From Ypsolopha sequella (lineage: Eukaryota > Arthropoda > Insecta > Lepidoptera > Ypsolophidae), in assembly GCA_934047225.1 (NCBI GenBank), contig OW203986.1:15751221-15815220 (forward strand): a stretch of 64,000 nucleotides of DNA. The letters run 5' to 3'. A program made the position numbers and the translations under genes. Numbering within the stretch: the stretch's first letter is position 1; each line of letters begins with the position of its first letter. The notes below the pieces were generated by a model. It worked only from the letters and a program-made list of their open reading frames with translations, was not told the origin of the DNA and made no database searches. Positions 23,701 to 35,700 of the stretch are shown here, in pieces.

Positions 23701-26700
23701 CATAGTGTATCACCCATGGAAACAAAAGTGTAAACTATTTACACGAAAATAAAACATTCTCTGTCCTTTAATTAAAAGCCTGCTAAAGACCGACCAAACG
23801 ACCAAGATACTTGAAACGGATAACAGTATAAATAAGAAGCTCTAGTTACCTGGGTCGCGAGAATCTCGGGTGTCTGGGCTGGTAGGCGGGCGGAGCCCAG
23901 CCACCCCAGCCTCCCCAACCCCGCGCGGGGGGACCGCCACCCGGAGCGCCGCCGTAGCTGCAACAATTGTCATGTTACAGCTATTGTTGGACACATACCG
24001 GGTGTACCGAGTGTGGGCTGTGACTTGCATTTCACAGTTCACACTCGGGAATATATCTGACACCCCCTCGGGGATTCATGTCGTGATATGTATTTTTATA
24101 TTTTGTTGGACACACTCATATGTCATGTCACGATAAATAAACAAATAAAATTGTATTTAGAACATAAGCGACAATAGCTGAATGATATCTTTGATTTAAT
24201 GGTATTAATTTATAAAAGTGTAGATGTCCCAAGTCTCTCTAAGGGTTGCTTGCAAGTACGGTTCATTTGAAAGCGGCGAAAGAAAAAAACATAGAAGACT
24301 CATTTCTAACAAAGTGTGATCCAAAAAACCGGCCAAGTTCCGTACCATTATCTATAAAAACGGCAAAAAAAATCACATTTGTTGTATGGGAGCCTCCTTA
24401 AATATTTATTTTATTCCGTTTATAGTATTTGTTGTTATAGCGGCAACAGAAATACATCATCTGTGAAAGTTTCAATTTTCTAACTATCACGGTTCATGAG
24501 ATACAGCCTGGTGACAGACGGACAGCGGAGTCTTAGTAATAGGGTCCCGTTAGTTACCCTTTGGGTACGGAACTCTAAAAATGGCACCAGAGACTGTGTT
24601 GGTTCGTACTGTTGTCATACGACACTAGGTCAGCCGTGATTGGCCGACTCAAAGACACAATGAACGCTATTTTAGCCGTCTCCATACAAAATTGTGTTCA
24701 ACACACTTTGTCGTGGGGTCATTTTTAGCTCTAATCAGACTTCTATGTTTTTTTAACCGACTTCAAAAAGGAGGCGGTTCTCAATTCGACTGCATGTTTT
24801 TTTTTTTTTTTTGTCGTTGTTACTCCATAACTCCGTCATTTCTGAACCGATTTGAACAATTCTTTTTTTGTTTGAAAGAGTGTACTTCCAGGTAGGTCCC
24901 ATTTTGGGTTTGGTCATGATTTGATGAAGGTCTTCAGAGATAGGCAGTGGAACTACTCAGAAAATGACAGCGTACCTCTCGAAATTGAGGTAATCGCTTT
25001 GTAACTGGGTGCTGATTACAAGATATTACTTGAAAATCATCATTCTTCCACCTGACCTTCGATCCTGGCTTCATCACCATAGAACTCCTCAACGGATCAG
25101 AGCACATAACTCGAGATTGCGGCAATCACTGCGTTAGGGTGCTAATTCAAGGGTATTACTTGGAGATTACCAGAATACCCACCTGACCTTCGATCCTGGC
25201 TTCATCACCATAGAACTCCTCAACGGATGACAGCACATAACTTTGGATTGCGGCAATCAGTTTGTGTTATGGTGCTTATTGCAGGGCATTGCTTGAAAAT
25301 TGCCAGTGTACCCACCTGACCTTCGATCTTGGCTTCATCACCGTAGAACTCTTAAACGAATGACAGCACAGAACTCGAGATTGATAGCAGGAAGCTACTC
25401 AAACATAGCTACTTATACTCACTTGAACTTCGTTTCATATTAAAACCACGTTTGCAAGAACTACCCATATTTCACAATTTAACCCAGCAATACTAAAAAA
25501 TGTGAAATAAAATAAACTTTTAACAAAAAAATAGCAACCGACTTCAATAGTAACAGCAGTCATTCACTAAAAAGTGAATAATAATTCTATAAAGACCGAT
25601 GGTACCGAAGCAACACTTTTGCCGACTTCTTTCTTCCTGAAACATTATGTTATCTAGAAGTCGGCGTATTTCCTACGATATAGCAACATAAAAACCAATA
25701 TAAGAACGCCGACTTCTGGATAACATAACGTTTCAGGAAGAAAGAAGTCGGCAAAAGTGTTGCTTCGGTACCATCGGTCTTTATAGAATTATTAATAACT
25801 TTTTAGTGAATGACTGCTGTTACTATTGAAGTCGGTTGCTATTTTTTTGTTAAAAGTTTATTTTATTTCGTTCACTGTTTGAAAGTACGCTTGAAAATAA
25901 GTAAGTTAACACAATAAAAAATAAAACATGAAAAGGCGAGACACCGAGGGTTCAATAAGAATTTTCACCTTTGACATAATTAATTTTACTATAATAAAAA
26001 TAAATTTCTATGTTTGAACACTTGGTGATTTATCCATCGCAAGGAGATATAAATTAACATTATATCATTGCAGTATCGAAACGGAGAAAGAAAAGTAAAT
26101 CTGGATGTGAGGAGCTCCCGGTTCAGAGCTCTTCACATCCAGATTTACTTTTTTTTCTGCGTTTCTATACTGCAATGATACAATCTTAGAATAATTACGC
26201 CTAGAAGGAGTGTCTAGTACGAACAGCTGTTCGAAAAATGAAACCATTTCCTCTGCATAGTGTGCATAGATAAATAAAGGAAGGATAGATTGCTCACTCC
26301 ATACATTAGAACAAAGCCCGCGTAAAACTTATTATTTTCGCCGGTACCTAGTAGTTCGACTTATTATTTTTGATGTCGCTACTATACTAGATAAATTGTG
26401 ACATACCTAGTGCCATCTATCGAACAGTTGATGAAACGAAATTTGATGTGTGTGTGTAGTAACTATACTGCGCCCACAAAAACAAAAATTTGCTAGAACA
26501 AAACAATACGCGATGGCATACAATAAATCTGAGGATAAATCGCTCAACCGTGCATGACAGTTGAGTCAAAGAGTAAAGTTATATACCGGTATGTATGAGT
26601 AGTGTGTGTTAGGTAAATAAATAATGATCGTTATACGCCATCTACCGGAATTTAGAATAACCATTTGCACGCTTAGTTAGATTGCCAGCTTACCACCGAA

Positions 26701-29700
26701 AGTTTAATGAAAAAAATGTTAAAAACACCTGATTAAGAATTCACTATTTTCTGATGCGATGTTATGAAAATTTTGTGTTTTTATTCATAAAATAAATAAA
26801 TATGATGAACCAGAACAGTAAAATGCTATTTTTCGTCGATTTCAGACAAATTTTATTTCCAGCGAGACAAGTTACGCCATCTAGCGACGTTATTTTTAGT
26901 ATTGCGGACAGTACAAGGAGATAGCAATCTATCCTTCCATTATTTATCTATGATAGTGTGCGTGACCGCAGTGTATTTATTGATGGTCGTACGCATACAA
27001 GCACGTGAATAATGTTGCCCGCTTAAAATGTATTTAGTTAAGTAGTGACATTATTTACATTTATTAAACTGAGTAAGTAAGAAGAAACTAAATTTGACTA
27101 ACCTAATTTCAATGACTTATTTTTAAAATCTAGTTTCTTGAAATTAAGACCAGCTTATTTCTTGCCGAGCGAAGAATAATATTAGGGTTCCGCAAGGATG
27201 AACGTTGCTAGATAAAATATAATATTTTACGTTATTATTGATATTAACACAGATTCGGCGCAACACAACTTGACTTAATTGACAGGACTAAACTTAATTT
27301 AAGTGTTCTGTCCTTTTCTTTCTGTATCGAAAAGACAAAGACTAGACGCTCAAAATAAGGTTAGTCTTGTCAGTTGTGTTGCGCCGAATCGACACCAATA
27401 TTAGACAAAAACTTATCTTTATCATGTACTGGCTGACGCTCACGGCGTTGCTTGCTTAGTTCCCGTTTCTCTGATCCCGTTGGAATATCCATTTTTTAGT
27501 AGACCCCTAAACCACTTTGGCACTTTGGTAGAATAATCATATGGTGTGCATATGGCAACTTCAAAATCTACTTCAGATTTCATACGAAAGAAAGTTTCAT
27601 GCGAGTGAAATCTCGAATTCAAATTAAATGACGGTGTAAAATGTATTGCATGTATTGGGAAATAAAGGCCTTTATTTATATTAACGCAGCAAGATAGGAC
27701 CTTAAGTGACTGGACCAAATCGATTTGTTTATATCTGAAATATTAATCATATACCAAAATACTCACGAGCACCCTAGCTACAATTACATTTCACCGTGTA
27801 TACCAAAAATATAGGGTTTCCCTTATTGACAGAACTCTAAAAACTCTTGATGCTATTGAAAACTAGACAACACACATCTTACGGCAACAAACACTAATAC
27901 GTATACATAAACTCAACATATTTTAATTTTTAGTGTTTTTTTTCTCTCTGTACTGATAACACTGGCAACATTGTAAACAAAAATATTACGAGGTTATTTT
28001 TTGATTTTGCTGAACTTTTTACTAAGAAATATTAATGAAAATGTGGTACTTACGTATGGAATGATACATTTTTGTCCTCTTTATCTTTCCGATAGTAATT
28101 AGAACACGTTTTAAAAGCGCAACTCGGCATATTTAATGAAAAATTTGGAGATGTGTTCTCGATCAAAATGTCCTTGTGCACTGACACAGTGACAGCGCGG
28201 TCTTGTCAACTTTGGCCAAGACTGAACCGTCGCATATTTCGTGCGCTTACACTCCTTCTAGGCGTAATTATTCTAAGGATACGATGTTAATGTTAATAAT
28301 TAATTTTGACAAAATTAATATTTACAAAAAACTTGTGGATATATTAATAATTTGCAATATTCCGCTAAACACTCTTACCATGCTATTCAAAATGCAGACT
28401 CAAGCACCACCCGCCCTCCCGCATAAAAATGCACAAGCAAAGCAAGCAGTAAATCGAGCGGTCGGGCGGACTACACATCCCGAGGATGCCTCGTTTGAGG
28501 CGCAACACCTGTCGATAAGTTTTCTTGCTTGTTATTTAAGATTGCTTTATTTTGTGCTCGCACTGCTTCCTTTATGCGGGAGGGCGGGCGGTGCTTGAGT
28601 CTGCATTTTGAATAGCATGTTAAGAGTGTTTAGCGGAATATTGCAAATTATTAATATATCCACAAATTTATGATGGACTTCCGCAAAGTAGTAGTAGGCT
28701 AGTGTACTGACTTGTTCTGCGGCGGCGGTTGCGGCGTGGGCTGCGTGGCTCGTTGCGGCGGCTCAGGCTGCTGCGGCCGACGCACGTCCTTCAAGTACGC
28801 GTTGAAGTATGACACCTCGCGACGCACTTCATCCACCTAACGAAAACAACGGTTTATCTATCTGTCTACATATTGATTGTTCACGCCACAAGCGTGACGC
28901 ACGCGCATGCGCATGAGTAGTCTCGCGCCGCAGCGCCTGGCGCCAACTCGACTCGCGCTCGTTCTCTTGCGCGGCGGACGTCTCCCGAAACACACGTGTG
29001 CACACTCGCGCCGCCGACACGCCGATAAATCTCGCGTACCTTGTGCTCATACCAGTGTCGTGTTCACATTACTCCAACCAATACATCCTGCTCATCCCCT
29101 GCCAAGACCAGCTCAATCAGCCCAACAAGAAGGGACGCCACGCAGCGCATTCGCCGGCTCAAATAAACCATCCAGAACAAAGGTTAGTTCACTCACGTTT
29201 CTTCCACAATTCTCCCGTGTCAATCCTCAAATCCCATCAGCTCTGCATTTCTGTAACCTCGCGGTTACATTGATTATATGTAGATATGATTGACCGACTG
29301 ATCTATTACCGCCTAAACCAAAAGACTGTCAATAATGAATATACAGGATTCCTCGTGCCCGCATTGCGGCGGGGAGGAAACTAGTAAGCACGTGAAAAGA
29401 AACATTTTTGTTCCGACGCTACAATTTTGACAGAACAATACGGTGATTTACCCATTTTCACCCGTTACATTTCTATTCGAGTACTCGCATCACACTGACA
29501 ACACGATATTTTGTACCCTGAATACAATTCAGAGTACGTGGCAAGAGGGGTAAGGCGAACGTGGTCATTGTTTCGGGTCCATTTCGTCCAAGTATTTACC
29601 TTTTCAGCATGTTTGTTGAAGATGTGCTTCCGAATAAAGTCAGGTCCCTTGAACTTCTTGCCACTGAGCGGACACAGCCACTTATCTTTTGCAAGCTCTT

Positions 29701-32700
29701 GAGTATTCGATTGAATGAACTTCTCAACCTCTGCATCTGGATCCTGAACAAATAACAAACACATCTTGAGTTAAAAGCACTTGTAGGTTATAGTTTCATT
29801 TTATTTATGTTTCTCCCAACCGGTTTCCCAACGTAAATGATCAATCATTGTTAACGTTGCTCAGAGCTAGTGCCTGAAGTCAATAAAATGTATTCTAATA
29901 TTTTGTATTATAATCTTCCCTTGAAAATGGCGTAAAATCCGAAACCGGTTGGGAGAAACATAAATAAAGTGAAACTATAACGTAAAAGTGCTTTTAACTC
30001 AAGATGTATTTCAAGTTTCACAAAGTGCCGACAATCGCAAGTACAAATAACGAACATATAAATTATTAAAACATTTCTGTTGAAAGAGACAAAGCAAATC
30101 GAACAGTATCTGTAAGTACCTTGATTCCAAGTTTTTGTAGCTCTTCATCTGCGAGCGGTTTCACGTCTTGCAAGAAAGCTGACATCTTGCCCTCAAACGC
30201 TTTGATGTAATCTTGGACTTCAGTTGCAGATGGCTACAAAAAATATTGATTTCAACAAAGAGCTTTAAAATTACTAAAAAGAAAGTTAAAACTTCGTTAT
30301 GCAAAAGGGAGATTTTGATCATTTGGATCTCAGGATCCCAAAAGTTTTGGACTAAGAGCAGGTAGCGTGAATTTTACTTCAGTTTATAAAAGTCTTCTCT
30401 AGAAGCGTTTTGGCTTATTTTATAATAAGCTACAGAGTTATAGAAAAGAAAAATAAGAAAACAGCTTTTAGAAAGAATCCCAATTTTTTTGAGCATTTTA
30501 CTTCTGTTAAAATTAGGGTGAGTTAACATCATAAATATTTGTATCTATACTCATATCGTAAAATCAAATGACATTTTTTTTTACTAACGTCTCTTATACA
30601 TATAAAGATTTATGTAAAAGAACAGTTTTCTTAACAAAATAATACTTTTAAATAACATTTTCTGCTATAAAAGCACAATTACACGAAATTGGAAGGCAAG
30701 GGAACTTAGCCCATTCGGCCATGTCTAAGATTTTGCCAATGAGTTTTTTATTTAACATGGCATCTCTTTTACACGCGTTATATTTGTATTATGTTATTCT
30801 GTATAGTCTGTCCTACTGTCAGTGTTAGGCGAAGTCGTTCGGCGATCAATCTGAACGCAGCCAAGTAGTCTGTAGTGCGCATGCGCGATGGTTCACAGAA
30901 CACAATGGACTGACTGCTGCTGGAATTTTAGCGACCGCCATTTTATATAAACTAATGTAAACAAAAACAAACCAAATGCTAGAAATTACGTTTTTATTTT
31001 TAAGACATACTGCCTGAAGATGTTTTAAACGAAAGGAACGAGGAACAAATTAATATGGAACTAAAATACAAGTTAGAATTCTCATTGCTATATTGGAGTT
31101 CCATCAAGAACCATCAATCAAATATATTAATTATCTACCTATTACATGAGTGTAGATAAAGTAGTGTATGAAACTACACATAACTGGGTATTAAAACACT
31201 CGTGTATACTATTAAAAAACTCGCCTACGTTTTAATAACCTCTTTATGTGCCAGTTTTATAAACAACTACAAAAAACCATTTAAAAACCGAAGGACCCCT
31301 GCCACCATTACACGACTGAACGCCGCGCGCGCCTGTACTCCTGAAGAGTCCAAAAAGCAAGTCATAACCTGCACAGTTAAAAACGTAAGAAACCCTTTTT
31401 TTATATTTATTTAATTTTGCATTGACATATTTTGGAAAAAATGTTTTATCGTAGATAAAACGGCAATTTTCACAAAAAAAAAACTGCTCCCCCTTAAACG
31501 CAACAGCGCTCACCTGCCAGACTTGCATATCTATGTTCCTAAAACAAGCTTAAACCATAGACTATTAGTCTATGCAAAAACGCAACGAGAGTTGACTTTT
31601 TTGGTATAAAATGACGTGAGATTTATTGCTGCCTGCTCTCACTCTATTATAAAAAAAGGATAAAATTTATTCTTCAAACGGGCAACATACTTCCCGATTT
31701 TGTCACTTCACACGCTACAATGTTATTAATAATAACTTATTATGTAGTCCGGACTTAAGAGCGGTTTCGCAGCCGGATTATAAAATATACGCCTTTTTCT
31801 TATTATTAATCGAAACAAGACACTTAAATTCAAATTTCACTCAACAATTATTCAACAAAACCTTATTACCTATGTATTGTGTACGTTGCCATCGCTAATT
31901 TTCTATTGGTTTCTGTAAATAAGAATTAAAAAAATATATATATTGAAATTCTAATTTACATAAACCAATGGAAACTTTGCGATGGCAACGTACGCAATAC
32001 ATAGGTAATAAGGTTTTATTGAATAACTATTAAGTGAATTTTGAATTTAAGTGTCCCGTTTCAATTAATTAGAAAAAGTCGGGTTTTTCACAATCCGGCT
32101 GCGATACCGCTCTTAATAACATCACAAATGATTTAAATGAAAAATGCTACTCCTAGTCTCCTACCCGCCATTGCTTAATCAGCCCAGCCGTTTAGATTTG
32201 CGCTAAAAGAAGACAGGCAGACTGTTATTACAGTACAGACAGCAAAGGAGATAGTAACCAGAAGGCCTACTCCGAAGTGACAAAATTCGGTCGAATATCG
32301 GTTGGACGTATGTCCATCTCTATCACACTCTTTATGCGTGCGTCAGAGATGGACGTATGCCCGACCGAATCTTTTTGGGAGCGCCGGGCCAGGCCCCACG
32401 CAAACACTTTGATCCAAAGACCCACAGGTGAGCGATAGATGAGATGTGAAATACTTGGTCAATACACACACTATTTATCAAGTTTTTTTTTATATTATCA
32501 ATCACTCACCTGTGAGTCTTAGGATCAAAGCCAGGTTACTTATCTCCTTTGCTGTCTGTAAAAGGGTTGCACCCATAGAGTACATTATGTTGCACCATTT
32601 GATATACAGTAACATACCTTATTAGTAGGAGGCCCAGACCGCGCATGCATGATACCGCATCGATTCGGCATCTCATCTTCGTAGGGGTATTCGCAATGGT

Positions 32701-35700
32701 TGTAGTAGTCGACCGAGTGCACAATACGCAGGTACAGGATCAATCGGTCCAGCACTCGGCCTAGCTCTGGGTCAGCCTGCTCTTGAGACGCTTCGGCGGA
32801 CGCTTCTAGACCGAGCAGTTCCTCCTCCTCGGTGGAGGCCTCCTCGATCAGGTGCTCCGTGATCTTGTGGAGCACGGGGTTCTTAGAGTTGAGGCTGAAG
32901 TTCTGTGGAAAAGGAGGATGCATCTAGTACAAGAGTATAAGAACATTCACACAGCATTTAAACCTAAGTTGCGGCGTCACATGTGACTCTACATACAGCA
33001 GCCGGCGGCTGAGTATCAGCTTTGCTTTCAGCAGTACCCTGCCACAGCTTTGTCCTCGTGTTGAGCAGGTGCACCACTAGGCGCGCCGCTAGCCGGGCGT
33101 CTTCTCACAGCTCGGAACTTTCACACGTAACGCCGGACACGGGGCGGATGTAGCAATGTAACATGTGATATACGTGACTCTACTTACATACACCAGTCGG
33201 CGGCTGATTGTCAGCATTGCTCTCAGCAGTAACCTGCCACATCCTTGTCCTCATATAAAGCAGGTGCGCCGCCAGCTGCCTGTCGGCTCGCAACACGGAA
33301 CGCTCGTACGTCATGACCGACACGGCACTGACGTAGCGATCGATGTAACATAACATGACTTGTACGGACTTTGTCCACACATTTATTTTATAGTTTTTTT
33401 TTTTTATTTTGTCGTTGGCAGCATGTACGAACTTTGTCCACACATTTAGATTATTCATTATTTATTAACATTTCTTAATAATTATTTCCTATTGACATAG
33501 TTTACTTAAGTCAAGGTTGCTAACACAGCGCCCGCAAGTATTGAGGACAAGTTAGTGCCTTCCGGATGACGATATGACTGCCAGCGACACATTGTTAAGC
33601 CTAAAGTATTGCAGAAACGTCAGTTGGTTTCGTGCCACTCATGAACATTAACATAACTTATAACATAACATTTTATATTCCTTTTTCTCTTGCAATAACA
33701 TAACAGTGTAACATTTATACATCAGCCGGCGGCTAAACACTGCTCTCAGCAGTATCCAGAAACAGCCTTGTTCTCGTGTCTTCCAGGTGCGCCAGCCGTG
33801 CTTCGGATCGCAGCACGGAACGCTCGCACGTCACGCCCGTCACTGGACGGATGTAGCGATGTAACATAGATATACGTGACTACATACATCAGCTGGCGGT
33901 TGAGTGTCAGCATTGTTCTCAGCAGTATCCTGCCACAGCTTTGTCCTCGTGTCGAGCAGGTGCGCCAGGCGCGCTGCCAGCCGCGCGTCGGCTCGCAGCA
34001 CGGGACGCTCGCACGTCACGCCGGTCACGGCACGGATGCGACGCTGCAGGTCACGGTTCACGATAGCGCCGAGCTCGCAGTCACGAAGCTAACAAAGAAA
34101 AAATATAATGAGAATATGCCTTGATAAAATTTTAAAGATTAAAATTGTTTGTATCTCACTCGTATGTTGTTGAGATTCCAGCAGATATCCTTGATGTTGA
34201 CTTCGCGTCGGAAGGTGACCCAGCCGCGGCGGAACCAGCGACGTTCGGGTAAGGGATCAGCCAAAGCTACACGTAGGAATCCGCCATAGCGTTTGCACAT
34301 CTAAAACAAAAACGAAGATGCTATTGGAAATCTAAATATATATTTAAAAAAACATACTACGCCTATTATTATTTCTGATTTTCTTGTTGCAACATCATGG
34401 AGACCAAAATCGGTTGTCACAATTTGGCAAAAATACAGAATGACACCAATGTGATCCAAATAATACAAAGTTAAGCAAATATCGAGTAGACAAACTGAAA
34501 TAAAGTACTTACAGCTTCTACTTCAGCCTTGGTGATACTCGGTGCCAGATTCCTCAAGAAAATGGACGTCGTCTTATGCAGAGCTCTGGACTCCTTTTTC
34601 TCAACGATGACGTCACTTACAGACTCTGCCTTATCTTCAACTTTGACAGTTTCTTTGCCATTCTCCGTAACCTCCGCTACTCTTTCGACGCTTGGTGATT
34701 TGGACTTGGCTTTGTGACTGGGGGATTTGTCTGGAGTTTTGGATTTGGATTTGGACTTGGATTTGCGACGCGTTGGTGCGGTCTCGCCTTCCTCTTCTGA
34801 GCTTGACGACGAGGAACTAGATGATGATGAGCTGGAAGACGAGCCTGGTGGAGCTGAAATATATAATATTGGAGTTCAAAGTTCGCAGCTGTTGTTGCTA
34901 CTTAAGATTGTTTACTGCATGTATGACATCATGAACAGTCATGCAGTTGAGTGTTGCGTGGTAGCTAAAACAACCAAGCACTTACAATCACTGCTGCTAT
35001 TGTTTTTCTTCAGATTATGCTATAGTCCTAGCTGGAGATACGGGCAATATCTATCTCTAAAATCTTTTATGAGTAGTTATTATGAATACTCACGAGGTTC
35101 TTTTTCAGGTTGTTTCTCCGGTTCCTCTTCAGTACCGGACGCATTGAAGCGAGAGAAGAGCTTGGCTTGTTCCTGCAGCTGACGGAGTTGCGGGTCGATT
35201 TCTATCTCAAGAGGAGCTGCGGGTTTGGGGGACTCCACCTTTATGTCCTGAACAAAATTGTGATTTAATATTACACCTCATTGTTAACACCTACTGTCAG
35301 TGTACATTCAACCACCCAGAACTAGTTTCGGCGCCACAAAATTGACATAATAAAGCATGAATATTTTCTTCTTTCGGTCCTAGTCTTTAGATTATAAAAT
35401 ATTGCAAGTTCCGCAGAACTAGCTAGAAGTAATTTTATAGAGAAGAGCCGTGGCCGAAATATATATGAATATGGTTGATGCAACGAGCAATGACTAGTCG
35501 TGAAGACTATGGACCTGTGTAAAAATGGAGGTGGACATTTTAAATTCATTTCATATCAGATTATTTTCATTACCTTTCACATAAAATATTTTTTTTAAAA
35601 GGATTAGTAGTTTCAATTTCGAATAATACCCTGCTTGACTGACTGATCTATCTACGCCTCCACCAACTAAATCACCGGACCTAGGAACATGACCAACCTG

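Noticed and set aside
24960..25440. Regularly spaced repeats suggestive of a CRISPR array
   Set aside because: The whole 131-133 bp unit repeats, with no unique spacers, in a eukaryotic intron.
28203..28598. 131-codon plus-strand open frame
   Set aside because: It lies across a snap-back element and an intronic repeat end; no family resemblance.
33840..34061. Open frame running from the Ars2 exon into the intron ([15 protein letters not shown])
   Set aside because: It is read-through past the GTATGT donor at 33887; the conserved protein continues in the exon at 32902.
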